A stretch of 64,000 nt of DNA from Moniliophthora roreri (taxonomy: Eukaryota > Basidiomycota > Agaricomycetes > Agaricales > Marasmiaceae), in assembly GCA_001466705.2 (NCBI GenBank), contig LATX02000198.1, positions 434,001-498,000 of the forward strand, written 5' to 3'. The translations under genes and the position numbers were made by a program. Of this stretch, positions 24,131-36,627 are shown piece by piece. The notes beneath the pieces are model-generated. The model was given only the letters and a program-made list of their open reading frames with translations. It was not told where the DNA came from and made no database searches. Each line of letters begins with the position of its first letter. Position 1 is the stretch's first letter.

Positions 24131-24483
24131 GGTGGTGGTAAGAGTGAAAATGCAGCCTGCTTGTAAAGTATCCACTTGGACGAGAAAAGTGGCCTGATTC
24201 TGCGTCTAGCACCACGTGGTAATTTACTAAAACAGGCAGGCAGACGCGTCGCCCGAGTATCCCGAGACCCGCACAGCAACAGACTGCGCCTCTCACATCG
24301 TACGAGGAGCAAAACACATTTTCCATTGAATGAGGACATATTTTCTGTCGCTCTCGCTCGCGCAGGCTCAAATCAGGCGATAACAGAATTATTCATCTCT
24401 TCGTTTTTGCAGTGCGTAATAGAGTCGTAACAGACGTATGTAGTCTCTCGAACGATACCCAAGCCCTCAGTATCCATCAAAAT
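24131..24483. other. Intergenic region
   Basis: About 350 bases between the SREBP start and the sedolisin stop. It should hold the SREBP promoter; I see no distinct motif. Confidence 0.5.
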
Positions 24484-26860
24484 TTACAAGCCTGCAGCAC
24501 TCAAAAGGGCCGCAAAGTTTGGTGAACCTGTATGATGTACCGTTAACCATTAAGAGATCACTGCTGTAAAAGAGAACGTACCCAAACCAGTGACAGGATC
24601 CCCTGCGAACAGACATTATCAATATCCCATAATCAATTTAAACGAAGCTATGACTCACATCCAGCTCGTGCAGGGAATCCGTTCGTTCCGCCTGAGAAAA
24701 AAAAGCAACTGTTCGGCGCACGGAATGAAATGAGAAAGAAAGAAGACTCACACCCAGGATTCGAGCCAGTCGTGATGTCAAAGAATGCTCCAGGGTTGGC
24801 ATACAAGCTATAGAGGTTCCTATCAGCATTCTTCATCAAGGCATGCTCAAAATAACTCACAAGGGGTTCAGGAATCCCTAGATACAATTTATGTCAGCGC
24901 CTTTATCCAAACAACGTTCAAAACCACTCACTAGAACCGGCCGACCAGCTGCAACCAGCCTATCATTTATCAGTGCAATCACACTCGCAAAGATCGGGCT
25001 GGAAGCACTAGTTCCTGCTACCAGCCCTGCACGTCCACCAACAACAATTTCAATGTTATTGCCCTGAGCAGCGACATCCGGGAAGCCACGTCCATTCGCA
25101 TTGAATCGTCCCGAGTTCAGGCTACCAATGGCTGAGAGGTACGAGCTGACTGCAGAGGCTTGGTAGGATGGACGAGCGAACACGTTGGAAAAGCCACCGG
25201 AAGAGAACGAAGACGAGGTTTCCGTTACACCCTCAACGGAACCAACGGCAGTGTGGAATGGGCAGCCGCCAGGGAAGGCAGGGACGAAGGTTGTGCAGGA
25301 CTGAGACTGACCACCAGAGACACCACCATCGCCTGGTATGCCAAGAATTAGCATACTCAGAACCAGAAACATGCACGATGTGTAGACATACCAGAGGCAA
25401 AAAGTATGGACACTCCACGAGCACCCTTCACCAGGAGATAGCGGTAAGCCCTTTGATGTTCTTAATGCTGAAGACTAAAGTTGACATACCAATGTCATGT
25501 ACGCGTTGCAGAGACGGTTGGCGAGGGTCGAACCGAGATCTCTCTCGTCGAACCCATAACTAGTCGTCAAGACCTTGATGTCAACGTTATCTCAGAAGAA
25601 ATTAGACAAGAAGGTATAAGACTCACCTGGGGTGGTGCACTCTGGCCATTCAGGAAATTGATGATGTCCAAGAACCCATCGACACCGTCAGCGTTGTTTT
25701 CTCCAACTGAAACAAACGTCACAGGGACACCACTGGCTACACCGACGGTGTATTGGATATCGAGGTTCTAAAAGGATCATGATCAGCCGTTCACTTTCAT
25801 TACACAGGAAGGACATGTCGCTCACAGCCTCGATACCAGCTTGATTAGCTCCCTGAGGGTTCTGTCCGCCATCAAGCGTCTGCAGTGTGAAGGTCGTCGT
25901 GCTGGGAAGATCAGGTCTGAGATTAGCCAAGAACGTTCTGAGGTCAGCAGTCTAAATATGTCCACATTCAATATCATCGCGAGACAGAGCCAAACCAACA
26001 CACATTTGCAAACTGCTCGATGAAGCCTGATACGCCTAGCTTGTTCGATGACTGCGTAGCACGAGTCGCCGGTATACCATACAAGCTTTCAAGGCAACTA
26101 GGTGTTACGACCTCGAATAGTCTATGTCAGTTGAATACTGAACCATGAAGATTAGGAAAACATACCGAATTACACGATGACGGTGCACCCAGAGCTCTCT
26201 CCTCTAAAGTCTCGTTAGTCGGCGGCAACGGGGCCGGGAAAGATATCTGGGGAGTTGATCTAATCTTCTTGACGAAGGTCGTTGTAGGGTGTACCAAGTC
26301 AATGTGGCTTTGAAGATCCACTGGAATAGAGTACTCGAGGGTACGAATCATCTGTTCTCCACTGGCCTCGTGAACAAACGATTCAAAAGACGTGTCGAAG
26401 AGCGAGTCGGCGGTATCAATAGGGATCGTGAATGAGAGCCAGTCGTCGAACGGACCAGTAGTGGTGATCAACTCGGCAGGAACACCGCTGGTGGTGAGCC
26501 AGTTGGTAACGACTGAGATGGATTCCGAGGAAGGAGCAGCAAAGGCTTTGACCTATACATCGAAGTTAGGAATTGTTTCAAGCTAAACGTAAGGATGCTC
26601 ACCTCGTCCAGACTGAGGTGCTGGCCGTACAGGGCATTACCCGGTGTGCTAACATCATATAGAGCCTTCTCAAGACCGGCGATGTCCTGAGGTACGAGAG
26701 CGATACGGAGATCAAGGGTTGCGGCGGCCTTGGGTTTGCCAACCCGAGCGAATCCTGGAGGTGCAGTGCGCTGCTCATGGACAGCCATCTGGCGTTTGGT
26801 GCCCGTGGGTGACCCACTGACTAGGAGCGCGAGCGAAATGACTGAGAGGATGTTGAGCAT
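24484..26860 (-). CDS. Secreted sedolisin (S53 tripeptidyl peptidase)
   Basis: Secreted acid serine-carboxyl peptidase that removes tripeptides from the N-termini of peptides. Signal peptide MLNILSVISLALLVSGS from ATG 26860, then the activation pro-domain (APPGFARV, LDLRIALVPQDIAGLEKALYDVS). The mature domain has the S53 catalytic residues: Glu and Asp in AGIEANLDIQYTVG (split by an intron near 25770-25825), the oxyanion Asp in SGDGGVSGG, and Ser in LVAGTSASSPIFASV. The calcium site comes from the C-terminal GWDPVTGLGSP. It ends NFAALLSAAGL, TAA complement at 24484-24486. About ten short introns. Same strand as SREBP, with no sign of co-regulation. Confidence 0.9.
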
Positions 26861-28297
26861 AATGAAGCGAACACCTCTGGTTCCTACTGGTAGGATGAAG
26901 TCCTGAATGCATTTCAGAAGCTTTTATAGGCTGTCTTTCTTGAACTTCGCTGTAGATAAGAAGGAAGACGTCAGTAAGCACGATAAGCAAAGAACTGGGA
27001 AGAGCATACACAGCGTATACCGGATCTTTCTAAACTGGCATGTGAAGCGCGCATTTCCAGGATTGCCATGACGCACGAATGCAGACTATAGGGAAGCATA
27101 TGTCAGATACGCGCAATCCCCACGGACATGAGAAATTCACACTTACTTTACGATTGGGATAGAGTATCCCCTCGGTTCGTTGTATGTTCGTTATATATTC
27201 AACATGTAGAAACATGAGGGTACAACTATTCCTGGTGGTAAAATGTCGACATGAATATGGAAGGAACTCCCAGAAATGGAAGTAACGGGCTAATTTTAGC
27301 TGGGATTGGTTCTCATCGTTGGGAGCCCACGAGCAAGAACCCGAAAGATCGTCAGAGTACTACCGGGTCAGGCTAGCAGGCAACGAGACTTGTATGATGT
27401 ACAATGGTACCTTGTATTCGCCGATGGATTAAGCCACGCACGTCTTGTGACGAGATTGACGACGAAAGCAAATGGATGATCAGTGAGGGCTGGGAGACCT
27501 CGTCTGGACTAATATGGGATATGGGATAGGTGGAAGTGCCATCAGAAGCACTAGAGTTGCGTACAGAACCTGGAGATTAGCCCGTATCTCTGGAATTGAC
27601 TAACGCGTTATTACAAATTCACGATGGTGTGATTTTAGGACAGGAGAACTCACCATCGATCGATATGCTAAAATTGAGAACGGGCAACGGTGGTCAAAGG
27701 TCACGGTCGTGTGGCTTGAATGGCGCGAGTAAGAGCTGAATATGGTTTGACGAAGGTAGCGGTGCTGGTAACTTGATGAAAATCAGAACGAAAATGGCAC
27801 GGCGACGCAATGAGAATGGTACTATTCAATCGGATGTGGAGTCAGGAGCTTGGGTGAGTCTATTATCGAGACTATCAGTGACTATGCTCCTGTAATAAAT
27901 TCAGCGGCACGTACCTCCGTCCATCATTAAATCCCATCATCCATACATGCTCATTTGAGCTCCATGTTGACAAATATCTATCGGTGGAGTGTAGATGGGA
28001 GAGACTGTCACGCGACGCCATTCAACAGCTGGGAGTGACAAGACGACCATCAAAGCGCTAGAACAGCCATTCCATGTATACCTATGGAGTAATTCCTGCC
28101 TGATGGTAGTAGCCTATTTCGATAACAACTAGAAAACTAGAACCGTGAATCAAGTACGGCGTCCGGTTGAGAGTCAAGCTAGTCAAAACGCGTCAAGTCC
28201 AAAAACCTGTCACATGAATTCGGTTACTTTGTTTTTGGGCAAATATTGTTGATCTTGACCATCACCACGGCACTCGACGTGAAGGCGTCTTCCTTGA
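26861..28297. other. Intergenic region, 1.4 kb
   Basis: Divergent promoter space between the sedolisin and the SUZ12-like gene. Short open frames (for example 27030-27215 minus) lack family content. No RNA gene, repeat array or transposon end recognised. Confidence 0.55.
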
Positions 28298-30473
28298 ATG
28301 GAGCGCATTATCCCAAGGAAAACTTTGAATAGGAATGGTACGGGGGCTTCTCAAAATCAGGCCACGAACAAAAGGCACAAAGCTGCAGGATATGAAGTGG
28401 TGACTACCAAGGCTGCGAGGAAAACGCATGTTGATACAGATCCTGGGTCATCTACATCGAGTTCACAAACTCCAAACGACCGCTTGACCGCTGCGAAAAC
28501 ATCGCGGTCAGTTAAATCTCCTGTGACAATTACAAACGAGGTGAGAACTGGTTAGTGCATTCTCGAGATCTGGCATGTTGATAAAGAGCTCTCCTCAGCA
28601 GACACCGCTCCGGGTTGGTTATCAGCGAACCATTGGTATCGCATCCTGTTCTGATTCAATACATTAAATACTGACCTTTCTCTATGCAGCCGCCAGAAAA
28701 ATGGTGAACAGCATCCCTAATACCGGAAACCGCAGGCGTTCTTCGATGATCCCACAGGTGTCCCCTTCGCCTCTTCTTGCTGTCAAAACTCGACCCAGGA
28801 TATCAATGCTCTACTCTCGTGGTGATTGGGACTCGGACGATGATGCGCAGACGGGTAGTAGACATAGTAAACGTTCCACTGCTGCCACTGCTACCGGTAT
28901 TCACCGTCGTCGTGGCGTGCATGATCGCCGCGGAACCACCGAAGACATGCAGGAGTTGCGGGGATATTTGGATGCCAACCTCAACGTTGGTCAGCCTGAG
29001 CTTGCTCAGAACGAGGATAATGCTGCAGATGACGCCAGGCCAGTGGTTGTGCGGAAAGCGGCTAGGAAGCAGCCTGACAAACCCATCGAATCGGGACATT
29101 CGTCCTCAGACCCTGTAATAGTTGAACTTGAGGCCGATTCTGACGATTCCGATGATATTCAGTTTATTGATCCCCCGACACGACCCATTCAGATTCCTTC
29201 AGTCATACAGTTACCTCCGTTACCCAGCAGCAGAAATCTCAAAATCGTTGATATGCCTACACCCGATCTTATTCGTGCACTGAAATCGAGCATCCCCAGG
29301 CTTCCTCAGTCGCGTCTCCCATTCCTCAGGAGGAATCTTCGACGTGGATTTGCATTGAGGTGCAAGAAGAAGGGAATCACAACAGTAAAACAAATGGCAA
29401 ATGCGCTTCGGGCCATTTATATCTGCCGTGAATCAGCAGAAATAGGATACGCGAGAGAACTAGCAGGGTGGGAATGTCCAATGTGTTCACTGTTTCCAAG
29501 CGGCTTCGAGAGTCGGGAGATGTTGAAACAACATCTAGAATGGGATCACGGGGATGTGACGTTGGTATGGAGGAACCTGGGTGTTCATGTGGGTCATGAT
29601 ACTGTCCGTTTCATATACCCTATCTGACGAGACGCTTGTAGAAGTGGATAGTTGAGCTGCGTTTACCGGACTCGAGTCCAAGACCTCCAGAGCCTTGCCT
29701 CAACTCAAGCTTCGCTTACGCATCCTACAAAAAACCTGTGTCTCACTACTCCCGCTCTCTTTCCATTGATAATGACCAAATTCCAAGCAACGAAAAAGGG
29801 AAGGGGCGTGCGTCCCCGACAATACCGTTTCCTACCACTCGTGAGACATCAGCAGCGACGACAGAAACCGTGGACTCCGATACTGAATTTGCACCAACCG
29901 AAAAATTATTTATGCCTATCGCAACCTCATTGTCACCATCTCGCCCCTCCTCACCCCAGCAAGATTTTCTTGGACCCCTCGCACAACCACCTTTCCTTCC
30001 TGCTACTTCCGAAGACGGGAAAATCGCAGTCAACTATTCTTGTCGCCCCGGTGGTCCAAGGATCTATGATCTGTTAGGGACGCTGCCGCTCGACGAGTTT
30101 GGCGTCTTGAAATGGTCTGTGATCGATAGAGAGGAAGAAATATTCGAGGTGGATGATCTCAAGGATGAATATAAAGTGATGCATGCACTTTGGTCTAGAT
30201 GGATCATGTTGAACCGAACGACGTTTGTTGCAAATTATGGGGAAGGTGCGAAGCTCTTCGTCGACAAGTATTGGAAGATGATCAGGCTTGCAGCGGGATG
30301 GGAGGCTCTGAGGTATTGGCTTTTAGTACGTCTGATGTGTACATTGTTTCTGGAATCCATAGCTGACTACTGGCAAGCTACTTCTTGCGCACAGGTACCT
30401 CACAGGCAAGGATGTGGCGGATACTTTGAAACACTACGAGAGAAAGATCGGAATGAATTCCGAGGATTTGTAG
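28298..30473 (+). CDS. SUZ12-like Polycomb (PRC2) subunit: zinc finger plus VEFS box
   Basis: Likely PRC2 core subunit supporting H3K27 methylation. Five exons: 28298-28540, 28599-28635, 28690-29580, 29652-30325, 30378-30473. The N-tail is basic and disordered. A single C2H2-type finger sits near 29470-29560 (WECPMCSLFPSGFESREML, then KQHLEWDHGD). A Ser/Pro linker follows, and the C-terminus has VEFS-box content: REEEIFEVDDLKDEYKVMH, ALWSRWIMLNRTTFVANYGE, KLFVDKYWKMIRLAAGWEAL, then YLTGKDVADTLKHYERKIG. Finger then VEFS, in that order, is the SUZ12 architecture. The last exon frame depends on the acceptor at 30377; the more 3' acceptor gives the wrong frame. Confidence is moderate because fungal SUZ12 proteins are very divergent. 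Confidence 0.72.
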
Positions 30474-30910
30474 CCAGGAATTTCGTGTCTGAATGCTTTT
30501 GGTGCTTCTTAATTCAAGTCATACTTCAGTACCCGGTACTATCGAATGTATTCTATGTATTCACTGCGAAGCAGGACTGACACCGATAAGACCTTTGCTG
30601 GATGAGCGGCGTTCTGCCAAGGAGAGTTCAAAACCTTATTTGGGATGAAATCCGATGGTCAATTCGGTCAAATTCGTCGCCCGGCGCGGTTACTATCCGA
30701 GGACCCCTCTTTCTTTCACCACTATCGTGTCATCAGCATAATGTCAAAATTAAAGCCTGTCAAATTGAAGTCTGAAGACCCAAAGGTTGCTGCCTTGGCG
30801 AATCAGCGCGCAATTTCTATGGTACCAAGCCAGTAGCATCGCTTCCTACAAGAATTTCCTATAAATTCGACTATGAAGGACCAGAAAATTCATCGTCTCA
30901 ACCCATTTCA
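30474..30910. other. Intergenic region
   Basis: About 440 bases with the promoter of the first reductase gene. No other gene seen. Confidence 0.5.
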
Positions 30911-32303
30911 ATGCCTGCTCTTACAGATTCGCCCTCCAACTACACGGTCCTGGTCACAGGTGCCAACGGCTTCGTAGCGTCGTGGATCGTAGGCATTTTG
31001 CTGAAGAGAGGATACACCGTTCATGGCACAGTTCGAAGCCAAGCTCGTGGAGCAACCCTTTTGGAGACGTACAAAGCATACGCGGATGACGGAAAGCTGA
31101 AGCTAGTCATCGTGGAGGACATGGAAAAGGTGTCTTTCCTCGTTTTTGGTTTCTTTCTTTGGTTTCTCAGTTTGATCTTTGACATAGGACGGTGCATGGG
31201 ATGAAGCAGTGAAAGGCGTAGACGCGATATTACACACGGCTGCGAAAATGGGCATCACTGCGGTTGAACCGAAAGGTGACTCTTCTGCTTTCTTCAGGAA
31301 ATAACTTGTCTTACGACCCTCTTTTGCAGATCAAATAGAACCCACCGTGAAAGGTGTCACTGGTATCCTAGCGAGTGCGTTCAAATATGGGTGGGTACTT
31401 CCCAGATGGCTCTCTTCATTCACTATAACACTCAATTGTTCTCGGCAGCACCTCTGTTAAACGGCTCGTGTGCACCTCCACTTGTGCCGCTGTGGTCGAG
31501 ACAACTCCTACTGTCGTTTCTGTATCTGAGAGCGACTGGAACGAGAAATCGGTGAAGGCTTGCGAAGAGCTGGGGGGGGATGCCGGTGGTGTCGCAATAT
31601 ACTCTGCATCAAAAACGTTGGCAGAAAAAGGCATGTCCGAGTCTTCTCCCGCACGTTCAATAGATCAAAACTAATGCATACGTTTAGCGCTTTGGGACTG
31701 GTATGAGAAACACAAAACCGAAGTAGCATGGGATGTTGCGGTTATCAATCCTCCCTGGATCTTTGGTGTACGTTTCTAACACCACTCCCATTGAGTGCAG
31801 ACTCTAACCGTATCGAACACACATTAGCCGAGCGCCCATTCAGTCAAAAGTCTTGACGATATAGCCCTAGCGCCTCAAGCCTGGTATAATGCCGTCGTGA
31901 AAGGAGATTTCATGGGTGGCTCGAGTCTGAACTATCCGAGCCATGGTTGGGTAGACGTTCGTGATACTGCGGAGGCCCATGTTCTTGCCCTAGAAGTACC
32001 CAAAGCCGGAGGCGAACGAATCATCACCTGCGGAGGATCACCGTTCGTATGGCAGGACTTTGGTACGTGACTCTTTGCATCCAGGTTTACATCTTTGCTG
32101 AGGTACCATCTTTTGAAGTGGATACGGCTAACTCGCTGAGCCCGTCGCCTTATCCAACTGTAACCAAAGGCATGACCGGAGAAACTTTCCGGGGCATCAC
32201 ATTCGCAACTTCCAAGGCGAAGGATATCTTGGGTATGAAATTCAGGACTATGGAGGAGCTCACAAGGGACAGCTTGGAAGAGTGCGCCAGAGCAGGAATC
32301 TAG
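30911..32303 (+). CDS. Extended SDR NAD(P)-dependent reductase (dihydroflavonol-reductase/Gre2-like), copy A
   Basis: Soluble ketone/aldehyde reductase of the extended short-chain dehydrogenase family; the substrate is unknown. It begins [20 protein letters not shown], whose TGANGFVA is the nucleotide-binding Rossmann motif. The catalytic YSASK (YxxxK) is followed by TLAEKA, and the Ser partner lies in [11 protein letters not shown]-terminal half: [43 protein letters not shown], and it ends [12 protein letters not shown]. About six short introns interrupt it (for example 31130-31187). It is the first of two tandem copies, with a third, inverted copy at 46950-48314. Confidence 0.87.
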
Positions 32304-32721
32304 GACCAGTGATCGTGCTCGGTGCCGTCTTCCGTTTTCCATCTCGATTACAAAATATTTGCAAATGTATCGTTTGATCCCGTATTGAGAATGAGCAATA
32401 AATGCCTATGAATTATGGTACTCGCACACACTCAATGCACGAAATCTACTATTGTGCTTGATGCAGTAAGTACTATATATCTGCGCGCGCGCCGGGGGCC
32501 AGAATCGGTTGAAGTCCCACCATCTTAAGGTTCATCTTTACCTCTTCCTATTCTCAAGCATTTCAAGGAAAGGCTGCCCTGGAGTACAAAAGAAATCCTA
32601 GCCCACCGTAATTTCAAACTTCTTGCCACTTGGTGCTTTCCAAGTAAGTTATACCTATACGCTATCGGATTATATGTGAATAACCTAGCAGACATGACAG
32701 ATACAAACACTTCCGTCCAGA

Positions 32722-33300
32722 TTACCAGAACTTTCCAAATACGCTCCCCCTTCCCACTGAAGTAGCACTGCCTCCTAAAAGCATGCCAACTCCTTCCTGA
32801 ATTACGACACTCACAGGCCTCATTGGCGCCGAATCGAAAACATGTGGACAAGGTTGCAACAGCGGCGCTGCTCCAAGTCGCGGTTGTTCCAGTTCACGCT
32901 CGTATATAGATGGCTGTCGAGGCGAAGTTCCTCAAGCTGAGGAGGGTCAAATGATCTCCGGGCGACTCGTAGCCTTGTTAATATCTGAGTATTGACCGAT
33001 GGGCCAAAGAAAATATGACACCCAAAATTCACCTGTTCGTAAAGAGCAATCTCTCCATCGAGATGCTCCTTGGCCAAGCTCGAAAAGTCTTCCACTTTTT
33101 GTGCGTGGTATGTTTCCATCTCTGCCATTGTGGTGTTGAGAACAGTCCGAGTAATACTAATCGACTGTACCCAGCGCAATTAATAGAGGCGGGTCAGTTT
33201 TGTGGCTGTGACGTTTCGTCGGCAACGGCCGATCGGACCCTGGAAATGGTGAAAAAGGCGCTGCAGATATGCTTTGATCTCTCGATCCTTATATTGCTCT
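32722..33300 (-). pseudogene. 5'-truncated, frameshifted remnant of a coiled-coil protein (possibly PX-domain trafficking protein)
   Basis: The minus strand carries good protein sequence in three frames that would join: QYKDREIKAYLQR, then FFTISRVRSAVADETSQPQN, then SISITRTVLNTTMAEMETYH and KVEDFSSLAKEHLDGEIALY. A proper 48-base intron then leads to ILTRLRVARRSFDPPQLEEL. A further single-base frame change is needed before PRQPSIYERELEQPRLG, and it ends GRGSVFGKFW, stop complement at 32722-32724. No start or N-terminal domain is present upstream. The coiled-coil, acidic-helix character resembles C-termini of fungal PX/BAR trafficking proteins, but that name is a guess. It sits between the two tandem reductases. 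Confidence 0.5.
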
Positions 33301-33522
33301 CATCATAAAGGGCGTGCAATTGATGAGAGCAGAGTAGGCACAATTGACGAGGCGTGCCGCATGCTTGCTTAACAATCTCGGGGGCCGGTACTGTCGCGAT
33401 TTATCATATCGACTTTCATCTCGCCGCCACCATGTCATTTCTGAAGACTCAGCAGCCCTTGGAACCAGAGTGGGTATAAAAAGAACTTGTCTATTATCAA
33501 AATTATCCATCTCGAGTTTGCA

Positions 33523-34913
33523 ATGCCAGCTTTCACCAACTCTCCCTCCAACTACACAGTCCTCGTCACCGGTGCCAATGGCTATATTGCCGCTTGGATC
33601 GTCGCAATTCTGCTGGAGAGAGGGTACACCGTTCATGCTACAGTTCGAAGCGAATCTCGTGGAGAAAAGCTACTGGAGACGCATAAAGCATCTGTGGATA
33701 GTGGGAAGCTCAAGTTGGTGATCGTTAAAGATATGCAAGCGGTGTGTTTTTTCTGTTATTCTGGTCAATCCTAGAAATTTATCGTAAATCAAGGACGGCG
33801 CATGGGACGAAGCAGTGAAGGGTGTGGATGCGATATTACATACTGCTGCCCAAACGACACATGTATATGCTGTAGAGGACCCGAGAGGTAATTCTCACTT
33901 GCTTGGTCTGTCGAACATCATTTAACAGCCATGTTTTGCAGAGGTCATAGACATTGCTGTGGAAGGTGTCACTAGCCTTATGAAGAGTGCATTGAAACAT
34001 GGGTAGTTAACTTGTTCTTCTCGCCTGGGGCAATGACTGACTATGTCTATTGACACTAGTTCTACCGTTCAGCGGATCGTCTTCACCTCTTCCACTGCTT
34101 CCGTGATTCAAGGGAGCCCCACTTCAGTCGTGTCTGTATCCGAAAGTGACTGGAATGAAGAATCTGTGAAGAACATAGACGCGCTTGGGAAAAACGCCGA
34201 TTTTATGACGAAGTACGCGGCGTCAAAGACGCTGGCAGAGAAAGGCATATTTACCTTCTCATTACCATGGTAAATATAAGCTGACGATTATATCTAGCTA
34301 TCTGGGAATGGCATCAACAACACAAAGCTGAGGTGGCATGGGACATAGCTGTAATCAACCCTGTTTGGGTTTTCGGAGTGCGTTGATAATCCCTTCCTTT
34401 CATCTGGGTCCAGTCATCTTACCTCATCAAATTCGTCAGCCAGTTGCCCATGCAGTCAAAACTCCCGACGATATAGTGGGATCACAACACGTTTGGTGTA
34501 ATGCCATCGTCAGAGGGGAATTTATGGGTGGGTCGAGTCTAACCTATCCCAGCAGCGGCTGGGTAGACGTTCGTGATGTTGCGGAAGCACACGCTCTTGC
34601 GTTAGAGGTCTCTCAGGCAGGAGGCGAACGGATTATCACATGCGCTGGATCGCCTTTCGTATGGCAGGACTTTGGTACGTAGCTCTGAAGCCCCAGCTGA
34701 CACCATTGCTAAGTTTTATTTTCCAAAGTCGATGTGGCAAACTCCTTGAACCCACCCCCTCTTCCAGGTATTGCGAAGGGAATGACTGGAGATGCTCTCC
34801 GTAATCTCACATTCAAGACTTCGAAGGCACAGGATATCTTGGGTGTGAAGTATAGGACGATGGAGGAGCTCACGAAGGACAGCTTGGAACAGTGTGCCCA
34901 AATAAAAAATTAA
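33523..34913 (+). CDS. Extended SDR NAD(P)-dependent reductase, copy B
   Basis: Tandem paralogue of copy A, starting [20 protein letters not shown]. Cofactor motif TGANGYIA, catalytic YAASK with TLAEKA, Ser in RIVFTSSTASV. It continues [43 protein letters not shown], and ends KDSLEQCAQIKN with TAA at 34911-34913. Intron positions match copy A. Copies A and B differ mainly around the substrate-binding loops (for example TTHVYAVEDPR against [10 protein letters not shown]), so substrate ranges may differ. Confidence 0.87.
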
Positions 34914-35535
34914 AGATGAATTGTCAATGTTATAACAATGTGCAGTAACATGTATGAGCTACATACTCACCACAACCTGTAACAAGCCTGAAATGCTAGC
35001 CGCGTCATGATCATCAGGAGCGCCTGTATCTTCAACTTCATCGCCGTCCACATTCAATGGTTTGACCCACAAGCCATAATTCATGCTTACCTCTCTTTCT
35101 CAAGACCGCAATTCTGAAGAATTGAATATCCTCGGATAGCTATTCTTTCAACGTCGAATGACAGCAAGTTTGACTACAAGATTTTCCGCGTTTAGGGGTT
35201 GTCGTTGTACCTGTGCCTTTCAAAGGAGCAGAATTAACAGCAAGGCTGTCTTTTTGCTAAGGGAGGCGAGAGTTTATTCGGAGTTGCACATTTAGGTTTC
35301 TGTCTGCCATGGGTATGTCTGCGATGCCATCTGCTCTGTTTAGTTCTGACTCTGTACTACGTGAAGGACTCAAACGCTAGCCTCGACTATCGTCGTACCT
35401 AACCATCCTGATACCAGGCTTTTTGGAACCGACATTTTTAGCAAGAATGAACTAAGCTTGATTTCGGACGAGCCCACCCAAGAAAAGCCAGAAGTCGTCG
35501 CGCACAAAAATCACTGTCGATCTACATTCGTTTTC

Positions 35536-35746
35536 ATGGTCGTCTATCGAACTTTCACCATCCTTTTCTGCTTTGCACTCACCGCTGTCACGCACGTCAG
35601 GTCAGCTCTGCCACCGCCTTGGGCACTAGCTCGACATTCCACGTGAATTTGCTCATGCGGGCCCGCCTAGCGGTACCAGTGCAACCGAGCTTCGCATTAC
35701 TCTGGTGCGGAGACATATGCTGGGATTGGAGAAGAAGTTCTACGAG
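35536..35746 (+). pseudogene. Sedolisin signal peptide and pro-domain relic
   Basis: ATG 35536 opens a signal-peptide-like MVVYRTFTILFCFALTAV. After a one-base frame change at about 35644 the sequence reads FAHAGPPSGTSATELRITLV and then RRHMLGLEKKFYEVS. This lines up with the pro-domain of the sedolisin at 24484-26860 (FARVGKPKAAATLDLRIALV; DIAGLEKALYDVS). A GT donor follows, but I find no S53 catalytic motif (GTSASS, SGDGG) in the next kilobase, so only the 5' end survives. Confidence 0.42.
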
Positions 35747-36370
35747 GTGAGCGCATCGAGAAGTGCATTCTACAGTATGTACTTAGGACTTCTGTGAGTT
35801 GTATGTTTTCCTTTCTTTTATAAATGCCAGCTAATGTCATCTAGCTCAGAGCCTTCGCTGCACCCGACTCACCAAGACATGAAACCCAAGGGTGTATTCG
35901 AATACTGTACTCATATCGAAGGCAAACCTACAATTTTTCGAATCGTTCGTTTATGAATGATCCGCCGTACGTAGAATTGGTCCGCGCTGACTTGAGGTCG
36001 GGCCCTAATTTATCACCGAGCAGTGACGAAAATAAGCCGATTTTCATTTTGATCTTCGCTTTATCAGTGACGTTCACCATGTTTGCTCGCCTTCGTTCCT
36101 TGAAACATGAACCGGTCCCAAGGTTTGCGCCATACAACCCTGAAATCTGCTCGGCCCCATAAATGAGCTCTGTTCCGGGAAGATTATTCGATTATCTGGG
36201 TAGCGCGTTATGCGAGGCGGCTTGGAGCGAAGGGAAGGATTTACTGGAGAGGTTTCGATGGAGGAGATGACAACTGTTTCAAAGCGGAAGGCGAGTGCAA
36301 CAAGACGGTAGTAGGAAGGAAAGAAACGGCATACCGCAAGGCACCAGTTCCTATTTCGGTGTGCCTGTCA

Positions 36371-36424
36371 ATGATAGATGGATGAATGGATGGATCATGA
36401 ACGGATAGATGGATGGATGAATGG
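36371..36424 (+). repeat. GATGGATG-type microsatellite
   Basis: Imperfect tandem array of gatg/gata tetranucleotides (for example gatggatgaatggatgg). Non-coding, 200 bases upstream of the kinase gene. Confidence 0.75.
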
Positions 36425-36627
36425 GCTGGTTTGCTCTCAAACCATCATCAAACCATCATCGTGGCAATGACGACTAGCACAAGGCTCTCAGGCTTTCACA
36501 GCCACGTTAGTCCCTTGCTTAAGCTTGATTAATCGACCCGTTACCCACGATACACACATTCCTTTTCTCTCTCTTGCTTCTCTCTTGAAGCCCCCGACAG
36601 CTCCACAAGAGAGCTAGAGCTCTCAAG

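Larger units (their letters stand above)
34914..36627. other. Intergenic region with relics and a microsatellite
   Basis: About 1.7 kb with a sedolisin pro-domain relic (35536-35746) and a tetranucleotide-rich repeat (36371-36424), both entered separately. The stretch 35750-36170 has short open frames on both strands without recognisable content. Confidence 0.5.

Noticed and set aside
24131..24175. Longer SREBP N-terminus from 24175
   Set aside because: The first codon is GTG; the ATG at 24130 is the sensible start.
30645..30836. Small plus-strand ORF before SDR copy A
   Set aside because: Short, no family, and lies in the SDR promoter.
36371..36500. Tandem repeats as a CRISPR-like array
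   Set aside because: Simple tetranucleotide microsatellite in a eukaryotic genome, with no spacers.
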